Below are positions 55,122 to 64,000 of a DNA stretch of 64,000 nucleotides, in pieces. Both the position numbers and the translations under genes were made by a program. Where the stretch lies: positions 523,833 through 587,832 of the forward strand of contig NZ_CABFWF030000012.1 of assembly GCF_902153245.2 (NCBI RefSeq), read 5' to 3'. Numbering within the stretch: the stretch's first letter is position 1; the number at the start of each line of letters is the position of its first letter. The notes under the pieces were generated by a model, which searched no databases, had not been told where the DNA came from, and was given only the letters and a program-made list of their open reading frames with translations. This stretch comes from Pseudorhizobium endolithicum (GTDB lineage: Bacteria > Pseudomonadota > Alphaproteobacteria > Rhizobiales > Rhizobiaceae).

Positions 55122-55938
55122 GAACGCTGGTCCCCGTCTTGATGCGGTCGTTTCGTGTGAAGACTTCGAAATCCTCGCCGCGCACCAGCGCGACGATCGT
55201 CATGCCTGCCGCTTCTGCCGTGCGAAGCGCAAGCGCCGTGGGTGCGGAGATGGCGATGAGGACGGGAGCGCCGAGTATGGCAGTCTTCTGCACCATCTCG
55301 ACGGAAACGCGGCTGGTCACCACCACTGCGCCGGAGGCACCGTCTATTCTCCCGCGCACGACGGCGCCTATCAGCTTGTCCAGGGCGTTGTGCCGCCCTA
55401 CGTCCTCGCGGACCGCCGCCAGTCCCTTGCCCGGCACGAAGAACCCTGCGCCATGCACCGCATGCGTCTCCGCATGCAGCGGCTGGCCCTGATTGAGAGC
55501 GGACACGGCAGCGCGAACGTGCCCGGCCTCGAAGTCGCAGCGAACCTCGGAAAGCACGGGCACCGGTCTCATCGCCTGATCCAGCGATTCCAGGCCGCAG
55601 AGGCCGCAGCCCACCGGGCCGGCCATGCTGCGACGGCGTCGGCGAAGCGCCTCCTCCTTGTCCCCCTGCAGACTGATCTGGACATCGAGTCCCTTCTCCC
55701 CTGCGACGACTTCCACGCCCTCGATCTCTTCCGGCGTCTCGATGATCCCCTCCGTCAGGCTGAACCCGACCGCAAAGTCCACCAGATCGCCGGGAGTGCC
55801 CATCATCACCGCATGTGTCGAGCCTCCGTAGGAGAATGCGATCGGCACCTCCTCCGGTACGGCCCTGATACCAGGACGCACATTTCCGTTACGGCAGACG
55901 ATTTCCCGCGCCGCCGTTTTCGTCTCGAAAACCTGCAC
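55111..55938 (-). CDS. fdhD: Formate dehydrogenase accessory sulfurtransferase FdhD
   Basis: A 275-residue FdhD with the sulfur-carrying CxxC at Cys111 and Cys114 (GCGLCGLESL), the N-terminal AFSYGGSTHAVMMGTPGDLVDFAVGFSLTEGII and C-terminal VVTSRVSVEMVQKTAILG. It passes sulfur to the molybdenum site, a step essential for formate dehydrogenase activity. The GTG at 55938 is the start. It lies between fdsA and fdsD, as usual for fdsGBACD. Confidence 0.93.
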   Translation of the reverse strand: MQVFETKTAAREIVCRNGNVRPGIRAVPEEVPIAFSYGGSTHAVMMGTPGDLVDFAVGFSLTEGIIETPEEIEGVEVVAGEKGLDVQISLQGDKEEALRRRRRSMAGPVGCGLCGLESLDQAMRPVPVLSEVRCDFEAGHVRAAVSALNQGQPLHAETHAVHGAGFFVPGKGLAAVREDVGRHNALDKLIGAVVRGRIDGASGAVVVTSRVSVEMVQKTAILGAPVLIAISAPTALALRTAEAAGMTIVALVRGEDFEVFTRNDRIKTGTSVHVA

Positions 55939-55947
55939 CCGCCTGCC

Positions 55948-58827
55948 CTACTCCGCTGCTTCCATCTTCCCGGCGATCCGCCGCGACCGCCGCGCCAGTT
56001 CCTCGTAATCCTGCTGCCACTCCGTCGGACCGTTGGAAGGCGAGACCTGCACCGCCGTCACCTTGTACTCGGGACAGTTGGTCGCCCAGTCGGAGAAGTC
56101 GGTGGTTATGACGTTCGCCTGTGTATCTGGGTGGTGGAAGGTCGTGTAGACGACGCCCGGCGCAACCCTGTCGGTGATCAGCGCGCGCAACGTCGTATCT
56201 CCGGAACGGCTGGCGAGCTTTACCCAGTCCCCGTCCTTGATGCCACGCTGCTCGGCATCGTGCGGATGGATTTCCAGCCGGTCCTCGTCATGCCAGACGA
56301 CATTGTCGGTCCGGCGCGTCTGTGCGCCCACATTGTATTGGCTGAGGATGCGGCCGGTGGTGAGCAGCAGCGGGAAGCGAGGCCCCGTCCGCTCGTCCGT
56401 CGCCACATATTCCGTGCGGATGAACTTGCCCTTGCCACGCACGAAGCCGCCCACATGCATGATCGGCGAGCCGTCCGGGAACTTCTCGTTGCACGGCCAC
56501 TGCACCGAACCCTTCTCCTCCAGATAGGCATAGGAGACGCCGGCGAAGCTCGGCGTCGTTGCCGCGATCTCGTCCATGATCTGCGACGGATGGGTGTAGG
56601 TCCAGTTCAGTCCCATGGCCTGCGCCAGTTTCTGGGTCACCTCCCAGTCCGCATAGCCGTTCTTCGGGCTCATGACTTTGCGGACGCGGTTGATGCGCCG
56701 CTCCGCATTGGTAAAGGTGCCGTCCTTCTCCAGGAAGGTCGATCCCGGCAGGAAGACGTGCGCGTAGTTGGCCGTCTCGTTGAGGAAGAGGTCGTGGACG
56801 ACGACGCATTCCATCGCCGCGAGCCCGGCGGAGACGTGCTTCGTATCCGGGTCGGACTGAAGAATGTCCTCGCCCTGGATGTAGATGCCCTTGAACGTCC
56901 CCTCGACGGCGGCGTCCAGCATGTTCGGGATGCGCAGCCCCGGCTCGTTGTTGAGCGTCACGCCCCACATCTTCTCGAAGGTGTCGCGCGTGGCGTCGTC
57001 GGAAATGTGCCGGTAGCCTGGCAGTTCGTGCGGAAACGAGCCCATGTCGCAGGAGCCCTGAACATTGTTCTGGCCGCGCAACGGGTTCACGCCAACGCCT
57101 GGGCGCCCGATATTGCCGGTCGCCATGGCGAGGTTGGCAATCGCCATGACCGTGGTCGATCCCTGGCTGTGCTCCGTGACGCCGAGGCCGTAGTAGATCG
57201 CGCCATTGCCGCCCTTTGCGTAAAGCCGCGCGGCACCGCGAACGAGGTCGGCCGGGACGCCGGTGAACGTCTCCGTTTCTTCCGGGCTGTGCTGCGGCTC
57301 GGCAACGAAGGCCGCCCAATCCTGGAACTCCGACCAGTCGCAGCGTTCGCGGATAAATGCTTCGTCGAAGATCCCTTCCGTCACGATCACATGGGCGAGC
57401 GCCGTCAGCACCGCGACGTTGGTGCCGGGCTTGAGCGGCAGGTGGTAGGCCGCCTCCACATGCGGCGTTCGGACGAGATCGATCCGGCGCGGGTCGATGA
57501 CGATGAGCTTTGCGCCTTGCCGCAGCCGCTTCTTCAGCCGCGATCCGAAGACCGGATGTCCGTCCGTTGGATTTGCCCCGATCACCACCACGACGTCCGA
57601 ATGCTCGACGCTATCGAAGTTCTGCGTCCCGGCGGACGTGCCGAAGGCCTGGCCGAGGCCGTAGCCGGTCGGCGAATGGCAGACGCGGGCGCAGGTATCG
57701 ACGTTGTTGTTGCCGAAGCCGGCGCGGATCAGCTTCTGAACGAGGAAGGTTTCCTCGTTCGTGCAGCGCGACGAGGTGATGCCGCCGATGGAATCGCGGC
57801 CGTACTGGTACTGCAGCCGCTTGAACTCCGATGCCACATGGGCGAACGCCTCCTCCCACGTCACCTCCCGCCAGGGGTCCGTGATCTTCTCCCGGATCAT
57901 CGGGTTGAGGATGCGGTCCTTGTGGTTGGCATAGCCATAGGCGAAGCGGCCCTTGACGCAGGAATGGCCCCGGTTTGCCTGCCCGTCCTTGTAGGGCACC
58001 ATACGCACCAGCTCCTCGCCGCGCATCTCCGCCTTGAAGGAGCAGCCGACGCCGCAATAGGCGCAGGTGGTAACGGCCGAATGCTCCGGCTGGCCGATGG
58101 CGATCACCGATTTTTCGGTCAGCGTCGCCGTCGGGCACGCCTGCACGCAGGCGCCGCAGGAGACGCATTCCGACTCCAGGAAATGCTCGTGCATGCCGGG
58201 CGAGACGCGGCTGTCGAAGCCGCGCCCTTCGATGGTGAGCGCGAACGTGCCTTGCACCTCCTCGCAGGCCCGCACGCAGCGCGAGCAGACGATGCACTTC
58301 GACGGATCATAAGCGAAGTAGGGGTTCGACTCGTCCTTCGGCATCCACTTGGCGTTGATCTCACCGTCATTTCGAGCGCGCACGTGATTGTCGCCATCAT
58401 AGCCGTAGCGGACGTCGCGCAAGCCGACGGCCCCCGCCATGTCCTGCAGCTCGCAGTCGCCGTTGGCGGCGCAGGTGAGGCAGTCGAGCGGATGGTCGGA
58501 GATATAGAGTTCCATCACGCCGCGACGGATCTGCTTCAGCCGCTCCGTCTGGGTGTGGACGACGAGCCCGGGCGCCACTGGCGTCGTGCAGGAGGCGGGG
58601 GTACCGTTTCGTCCCTCCACCTCCACCAGACAGAGCCGGCAGGAACCGAAGGCGTCGACCATGTCAGTGGCGCAGAGCTTCGGCACCTGAACTCCGGCCT
58701 CCATGGAGGCCCGCATGATCGACGTGCCTTCCGGCACCGTCACCTGCCGCCCGTCGATGGTCAGCGTCACCTGCGCCTCCGAGGCGGAGGCGGGCGTACC
58801 AAAGTCTTTTTCCTGGATCAGGGTCAT
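55948..58827 (-). CDS. fdsA: NAD-dependent formate dehydrogenase, catalytic subunit alpha
   Basis: A 959-residue FdsA. The N-terminal [2Fe-2S] ligands are Cys52, 63, 66 and 80; His112 with Cys116, 119 and 125 bind a [4Fe-4S] cluster. Two ferredoxin motifs (CIVCSRCVRAC, CVSCGACVQAC) and a further CAYCGVGC cluster follow. The molybdenum ligand is Cys383 in TCARVCHSPT, with His384 next to it. It oxidises formate to CO2, or the reverse, in the cytoplasm. It is 4 bases from fdsB. The enzyme looks complete. Confidence 0.95.
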   Translation of the reverse strand: MTLIQEKDFGTPASASEAQVTLTIDGRQVTVPEGTSIMRASMEAGVQVPKLCATDMVDAFGSCRLCLVEVEGRNGTPASCTTPVAPGLVVHTQTERLKQIRRGVMELYISDHPLDCLTCAANGDCELQDMAGAVGLRDVRYGYDGDNHVRARNDGEINAKWMPKDESNPYFAYDPSKCIVCSRCVRACEEVQGTFALTIEGRGFDSRVSPGMHEHFLESECVSCGACVQACPTATLTEKSVIAIGQPEHSAVTTCAYCGVGCSFKAEMRGEELVRMVPYKDGQANRGHSCVKGRFAYGYANHKDRILNPMIREKITDPWREVTWEEAFAHVASEFKRLQYQYGRDSIGGITSSRCTNEETFLVQKLIRAGFGNNNVDTCARVCHSPTGYGLGQAFGTSAGTQNFDSVEHSDVVVVIGANPTDGHPVFGSRLKKRLRQGAKLIVIDPRRIDLVRTPHVEAAYHLPLKPGTNVAVLTALAHVIVTEGIFDEAFIRERCDWSEFQDWAAFVAEPQHSPEETETFTGVPADLVRGAARLYAKGGNGAIYYGLGVTEHSQGSTTVMAIANLAMATGNIGRPGVGVNPLRGQNNVQGSCDMGSFPHELPGYRHISDDATRDTFEKMWGVTLNNEPGLRIPNMLDAAVEGTFKGIYIQGEDILQSDPDTKHVSAGLAAMECVVVHDLFLNETANYAHVFLPGSTFLEKDGTFTNAERRINRVRKVMSPKNGYADWEVTQKLAQAMGLNWTYTHPSQIMDEIAATTPSFAGVSYAYLEEKGSVQWPCNEKFPDGSPIMHVGGFVRGKGKFIRTEYVATDERTGPRFPLLLTTGRILSQYNVGAQTRRTDNVVWHDEDRLEIHPHDAEQRGIKDGDWVKLASRSGDTTLRALITDRVAPGVVYTTFHHPDTQANVITTDFSDWATNCPEYKVTAVQVSPSNGPTEWQQDYEELARRSRRIAGKMEAAE

Positions 58828-58831
58828 GATG

Positions 58832-60400
58832 CTACTCCGCCGCTTCGATCAGGGGGGTGCCAAGGGGGGTAGGCCCGAAATCTTCCGGGAAATGTATCAT
58901 CGCGCTCATCACCGGATAGGGCGTGAAGCCGCCGAGCGCACAGAGCGATCCGAACTTCATGGTGTTGCAGAGGTCGGCGAGCAGCGCCCTGTTCTTCTCC
59001 GGCTCGATACCCCGCGCGATCCTGTCGGCCGTCTCGACGCCGCGCGTCGAGCCGATCCGGCAGGGCGTGCACTTGCCGCAGCTTTCGATGGCGCAGAACT
59101 CCATGGCGAACCGCGCCTGCTTCAGCATGTCGGCTGTGTCGTCGAACACCACGACGCCCGCATGGCCGATCAAGCCGTCCTTCGCCGCGAAGGCCTCGTA
59201 GTCGAACGGGGTGTCGAAGAGGGTGCGGGGGAAATAGGCCCCAAGCGGCCCGCCCACCTGCACCGCCTTTACCGGCCGCCCGGTCGCCGTGCCGCCGCCG
59301 ATCTCGTCGACGATCTGCCCGAGGGTAGGGCCGAAGGCGGTCTCGAACAGCCCGCCATGCCTGACGTTGCCGGCGATCTGGATCGGGATCGTGCCGCGCG
59401 AGCGGCCCATGCCGAAGTCACGATAGAATTCCGGACCGCGGTCGAGGATGACCGGCACGGAGGCGAGCGACATCACGTTGTTGACCACCGTCGGGCAACT
59501 AAGAAAGCCCTTCAAGGCCGGGCGCGGCGGCTTCGCACGCACGATGCCGCGCTTGCCCTCCAGCGAATTCAGAAGCGAGGTCTCCTCGCCACACACATAG
59601 GCACCGGCGCCGGCCCGCACCTCCAGGTCGAAGGCATGCGCCGAGCCCATCACCGACGGGCCGAGAATGCCGGCGCGGCGGGCGACGTCGATCGCCTCGT
59701 TCATCCTCTGGATGGCATGGGGATATTCGGAGCGGGTATAGATGTAACCCTTCGTCGCTCCCGTCGCGAGGCCCGCAATGATCATGCCCTCGATAAGCAC
59801 GAAGGGATCGCCTTCCATGATCATCCGGTCGGCGAAGGTGCCGCTGTCGCCCTCGTCCGCATTGCAGACGATGTATTTCTGCGCGCCTGGCGCATCGGCC
59901 ACCGTCTTCCACTTGATGCCTGTGGGGAAACCCGCACCGCCGCGGCCGCGCAGCCCGCTATCGGTCACCGCCTGTACGATCTCCGGTGCGGACATCGTCA
60001 GAGCCCGCGCAAGACCCTTGAGGCCCTGGTAGTGGCGGTAGTCTTCCAGAGAAAGGGGGTCCGTTACGCCGCAGCGCGAGAAGGTCAGGCGGGTCTGCTG
60101 ACGGAGGAAGGGAATTTCCTTCGTCAGCCCCAGACAGAGCGGGTGCGCTCCGCCAGTCATCAAACCGCTATCGAACAAGCTTGCGACATCGGACGGCTTG
60201 ACGGGTCCGTAGGCGATGCGCCCCCGCTCCGTCCGCACCTCCACCAGCGGCTCCAGCCAGAACATGCCGCGGGAACCGTTGCGGACGATGCGCGCATCCA
60301 GGCCACGGGCCGCCACCTCGGCTGCGATGGCTTCCGCCACTTTCTCCGCGCCGAGTGCAAGGGCGGCGGCATCGCGGGGAACGAATATCGTAACGGTCAT
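58832..60400 (-). CDS. fdsB: NAD-dependent formate dehydrogenase subunit beta (NuoF-like)
   Basis: A 522-residue NuoF-like subunit. A thioredoxin-like N-terminal part (about residues 1-110) precedes the FMN/NADH site GLRGRGGAGFPTGIKW and the CNADEGDSGTFADR stretch. The [4Fe-4S] ligands are in ESCGKCTPCRIGS. It passes electrons from FdsA to NAD. The ATG at 60400 overlaps the fdsG stop by 4 bases. Longer frames upstream are antisense-like and lack family similarity. Confidence 0.94.
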   Translation of the reverse strand: MTVTIFVPRDAAALALGAEKVAEAIAAEVAARGLDARIVRNGSRGMFWLEPLVEVRTERGRIAYGPVKPSDVASLFDSGLMTGGAHPLCLGLTKEIPFLRQQTRLTFSRCGVTDPLSLEDYRHYQGLKGLARALTMSAPEIVQAVTDSGLRGRGGAGFPTGIKWKTVADAPGAQKYIVCNADEGDSGTFADRMIMEGDPFVLIEGMIIAGLATGATKGYIYTRSEYPHAIQRMNEAIDVARRAGILGPSVMGSAHAFDLEVRAGAGAYVCGEETSLLNSLEGKRGIVRAKPPRPALKGFLSCPTVVNNVMSLASVPVILDRGPEFYRDFGMGRSRGTIPIQIAGNVRHGGLFETAFGPTLGQIVDEIGGGTATGRPVKAVQVGGPLGAYFPRTLFDTPFDYEAFAAKDGLIGHAGVVVFDDTADMLKQARFAMEFCAIESCGKCTPCRIGSTRGVETADRIARGIEPEKNRALLADLCNTMKFGSLCALGGFTPYPVMSAMIHFPEDFGPTPLGTPLIEAAE

Positions 60401-60876
60401 CGGCGCGCCTCCGCAACCAGTTCGCCAAGACAGTGCTCGTCTACGCGCCCATGGACATCCTCGTCCAGCATGGCTGCCGGCGCGCAGGCACAGAGGCCGA
60501 GACAGTAGACCGGCTCCAGCGTCACCGCGCCGTCCAGCGTCGTCTGGTGGAAGTCGATGCCGAGCAGCCTGCGGGCGGCATCGGCGAGATCGTCTCCACC
60601 CATGGCCTGGCAGGCCTCCGCGCGACACAGCTTGAGCACGTGCCGCCCCGCGGGTGCCTGGCGGAAGTCATGGTAGAAGGTGACCACCCCGTGCACTTCC
60701 GCGCGCGAGAGGTTGAGTTCATGGGCGATGACCGGCTTGACCTCGTCGGGGATGAAGCCGAACTCCTCCTGCAGCGCATGCAGAATGGGCAACATCGGCC
60801 CTTCGAGGTGCTTCAGTTCGCGGATGATCGATCGCGATCGCTCGGCATAGACGCCGCTCGTCACATGTAGGTTCAT
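60397..60876 (-). CDS. fdsG: NAD-dependent formate dehydrogenase subunit gamma (NuoE-like)
   Basis: A 159-residue NuoE-like [2Fe-2S] subunit. All ligands are present: Cys84, Cys89, Cys125 and Cys129 (LCRAEACQAMGG and CLGLCACAPA). It is first in the fds operon. A LysR gene lies upstream in the same direction, and an inverted repeat occurs 130 bases before the start. It assists electron transfer between FdsB and the rest of the enzyme. Confidence 0.94.
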   Translation of the reverse strand: MNLHVTSGVYAERSRSIIRELKHLEGPMLPILHALQEEFGFIPDEVKPVIAHELNLSRAEVHGVVTFYHDFRQAPAGRHVLKLCRAEACQAMGGDDLADAARRLLGIDFHQTTLDGAVTLEPVYCLGLCACAPAAMLDEDVHGRVDEHCLGELVAEARR

Positions 60877-61006
60877 TGTCTTCCAGACCTCCCGGAAGGA
60901 TTACCGCCCGCGGCAACCCTCGGGCGCGCATGCCTGTTTGCGCGCCGTTGTGTACAGAGTTTGGTCCGCAGCAGGCGGAAGGGTCAATATCGATGTTCCG
61001 TTACGC

Positions 61007-61023
61007 GATAGAAAAAAACTATC
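61007..61023 (-). promoter_or_regulatory. Inverted repeat, candidate LysR operator of fds
   Basis: GATAG (61007-61011) and CTATC (61019-61023) are exact inverted repeats separated by seven A. It lies between the LysR stop and fdsG, about 130 bases upstream of the fdsG start. The spacing and A-tract fit a LysR-type binding site. It could also be a weak hairpin at the end of the LysR gene. Confidence 0.5.
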
Positions 61024-61915
61024 AAAGCAGCGCCTCGGGCGTCAGGCTCCGCGCCTGGTGCAACAGGGCCGAGACGAGCGGCGTAAACGGCTCCCGATGG
61101 GTGGCGACGAGGCCGACAAGGTGGCTCGCTTCCGGCTCCACAATGGGTATCATCCGGATCTGCTTGGCGAATCCGAACGAGCGCGCGACGTTTCGCGGCA
61201 TGATGCTTGCCCATTGGCCTGTGGCAACATGGGACAGCAACACCACCATCGAGTTCGATTCGAGCGTCGGCTTGACGCTCACCTCGGCCGCGGCCAGGTG
61301 CTGGTTGATGATGCGCCGGTTCTGCATGTCGGGCGTCAATAGGCAAAGCCTAATGCCGTCGAGCTCCTTCCAGGTGACCTTTTCGCGGTCCGCATAGGGC
61401 GTGCCTTCCGCGGCGACCAGAATGTAGCGCTCAGCATAGAGGGGCACGCTCGTCACCCGGCCGAGCGGTTCGTTGTCGAGATAGGTAATGCCGGCGTCGA
61501 TCTCGAAATTGTCGAGCTGGCCGAGCACTTGCAGGGAGTTTCGCGATACGACGGAAAAAGTGACATCCGGATGCTTGGCCTGAAACGGCTCCGTCAGCCG
61601 CGGGATCATCGCAAGCGCCGTGGGAATGGCGGCGAGGCGGATATGTCCGGAAAGGCCGCTCTTGGCGGCGCGCATTTCCTCCCGCATCGTGCGCGCGTCC
61701 GCCACGATCCGCTTTGCCCATTCCAGGACCCGCTGGCCTTCGGGGGTAAGGCCCTGGTAGCGCGATCCCCGCACCACGAGGCCCACGCCCAGTTGGTCCT
61801 CCAGTTGCCGGATGGCAGCCGACAATGACGGCTGCGAAATCCCGCATTCCACGGCGGCCCGGCCGAAATGGCCCTCCCGCGCCAGCGCGATAAAGAATTC
61901 CAGCTTGTCGATCAT
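61022..61915 (-). CDS. LysR-family transcriptional regulator, probable fds regulator
   Basis: A 297-residue LysR protein with an N-terminal winged helix-turn-helix (LEFFIALAREGHFGRAAVECGISQPSLSAAIRQLEDQLG) and an effector-binding domain ending PLVSALLHQARSL. It is directly upstream of fdsGBACD, same direction. Its natural target is probably fds in response to formate, as known for FdsR-type regulators. An inverted repeat follows its stop. Confidence 0.88.
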   Translation of the reverse strand: MIDKLEFFIALAREGHFGRAAVECGISQPSLSAAIRQLEDQLGVGLVVRGSRYQGLTPEGQRVLEWAKRIVADARTMREEMRAAKSGLSGHIRLAAIPTALAMIPRLTEPFQAKHPDVTFSVVSRNSLQVLGQLDNFEIDAGITYLDNEPLGRVTSVPLYAERYILVAAEGTPYADREKVTWKELDGIRLCLLTPDMQNRRIINQHLAAAEVSVKPTLESNSMVVLLSHVATGQWASIMPRNVARSFGFAKQIRMIPIVEPEASHLVGLVATHREPFTPLVSALLHQARSLTPEALL

Positions 61916-61985
61916 CTGATGTCCATCCCATCTTCATCTTGCAGCAAGATGCAGGCGACAAGCAACGGCTTGAGCGACGGACATG

Positions 61986-62010
61986 AAAAAGGCGGCCGTG
62001 AAGCCGCCTT
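61986..62010 (-). terminator. Terminator of the atp operon
   Basis: On the minus strand, AAGGCGGC pairs with GCCGCCTT (61989-61996 and 62003-62010), a 6-base loop, followed by a run of T (61986-61990 in complement). It lies 27 bases after atpC. Confidence 0.88.
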
Positions 62011-62036
62011 ACCGGATGCTACTGTGCGCCCGCCGG

Positions 62037-62444
62037 TCAGGCCGGCAGGATGGCGCCATTGAGTTCCGTCAGTTGCGCCAGATACTCCTCGAGCTTCGTC
62101 CTGTGCTCGTGATCGGCTGCAGCACCAGCATCCGCCCGAGCCGCTTCGATCCGCGCCTGCAGCGTCTCCCGCGTGATATCCGAGAGCGCCACTGCCGATT
62201 CGGCGAGAAGCGTGCAGCCCGTCGGCAGGATATCGGCAAAGCCGCCGAAGACGACGTACTTGTCCATCTGTCCGGACGCCAGCTTCACCGTCACCACGCC
62301 CGGCTTGATGGTCGTCATCGTCGGAGCGTGGTTGGCAAGAACCGTCATCTCGCCCAGCGTCGCAGGGATCACGACTTCCGTGGCCTTTTCGGAAACGAGA
62401 AGGCGCTCCGGAGAGACAAGCTCGAAATTGAAGGCGTCAGCCAT
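62037..62444 (-). CDS. atpC: ATP synthase F1 subunit epsilon
   Basis: A 135-residue epsilon subunit: beta-sandwich FNFELVSPERLLVSEKATEVVIPATLGEMTVLANHAPTMTTIKPGVVTVK (core block PATLGEMTVLANHAP), then a C-terminal helical part TRETLQARIEAARADAGAAADHE. It regulates and couples rotation in the F1 ATP synthase. It is the last gene of the atp operon and is followed by a terminator. Confidence 0.96.
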   Translation of the reverse strand: MADAFNFELVSPERLLVSEKATEVVIPATLGEMTVLANHAPTMTTIKPGVVTVKLASGQMDKYVVFGGFADILPTGCTLLAESAVALSDITRETLQARIEAARADAGAAADHEHRTKLEEYLAQLTELNGAILPA

Positions 62445-62476
62445 GGCGGGTCACTTCTTCACGTGTTGCATGCAAA

Positions 62477-62500
62477 GGCGCGCCGTCCGAACAGCGCGCC
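62477..62500. repeat. Hairpin between atpD and atpC
   Basis: GGCGCGC (62477-62483) pairs with GCGCGCC (62494-62500), a 10-base loop. There is no T-run, so it looks like an intercistronic stem that might adjust the atpD:atpC ratio, not a terminator. Confidence 0.45.
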
Positions 62501-62513
62501 CGCTTATGTCTGC

Positions 62514-63974
<1,461 letters not shown>

Positions 63975-64000
63975 TTATCTCAGAGCGCTTCCGCGCCCGA

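Noticed and set aside
54679-58872. A long plus-strand open frame (about 1397 codons) opposite fdsA/fdhD
   Set aside because: It is antisense to clear formate dehydrogenase genes with all cofactor ligands, and its translation is low-complexity His/Arg/Asp typical of high-GC antisense frames.

Overview
The window is ordinary chromosomal DNA of a high-GC alphaproteobacterium. Gene content and order point to the Rhizobiaceae, close to Sinorhizobium/Ensifer, Rhizobium or Shinella. The evidence is a lysA end beside a TIGR02302 protein, cpdR, hpt next to ftsEX, aroKB-xerD-accA, cobST, neighbouring dxr and hemA, a coxSLM set, tamAB, an fds formate dehydrogenase operon and the end of the atp operon. 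The species is inferred from remembered gene order, not from a search. I see no insertion sequence, prophage, integrase of a mobile island or CRISPR array.

Layout. 0-10 kb: lysA end, a Gln-rich TIGR02302 membrane protein, the CtrA-pathway adaptor cpdR, hpt, a DUF3426-like membrane protein, the cell-division pair ftsEX, a YdcF protein, a PlsC-type acyltransferase, a ChaC-type cyclotransferase and a DUF2125 protein. 10-17 kb: hisC-tyrA, a methyltransferase, gloB, a DUF985 cupin gene broken by one in-frame TGA, a lysoplasmalogenase, a YddG-like exporter, a DUF3108 protein and rpmB with a clear sigma-70 promoter. 17-27.6 kb: the queuosine-precursor transporter yhhQ, a J-domain protein with cobS, cobT and a phytase-like protein, bolA, aroK-aroB followed by a CorC-like protein that lacks the DUF21 membrane domain, a 51-residue membrane protein, xerD and accA. 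27.7-39 kb: an L,D-transpeptidase lipoprotein, tusA, a CobW-type GTPase, a D,D-carboxypeptidase, an M20 amidohydrolase, tRNA-Arg(CCT), a gamma-glutamyltransferase-like protein, a fumarylacetoacetate hydrolase family enzyme, a soluble chemoreceptor-like protein with reversed domain order, and an FAD monooxygenase.

38-53 kb: dxr and hemA converge on a perfect 14-bp hairpin. A perfect FNR/FixK-type box lies upstream of hemA, followed by coxM, coxL and coxS of a form II (AYRGAGR) CO-dehydrogenase-like enzyme, a glycine-zipper lipoprotein, tamA-tamB, and a stand-alone cheW. The cheW gene is followed by what looks like the decayed 3' end of a chemoreceptor gene. 53-61.9 kb: a LysR regulator and fdsG-fdsB-fdsA-fdhD-fdsD for a soluble NAD-dependent Mo formate dehydrogenase, then an oxalate/formate-type MFS carrier. 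62-64 kb: atpC and atpD of the F1 ATP synthase.

Themes. Several genes serve low-potential or gaseous C1 oxidation (fds, cox), with haem synthesis under a probable oxygen-responsive site. I did not find a wholly new system. The best leads are the reversed chemoreceptor, the MCP remnant next to cheW, the possible RNA switch overlapping the yhhQ start codon, the DUF21-less CorC, the TGA-interrupted cupin gene and the pair of CtrA-type half-sites.
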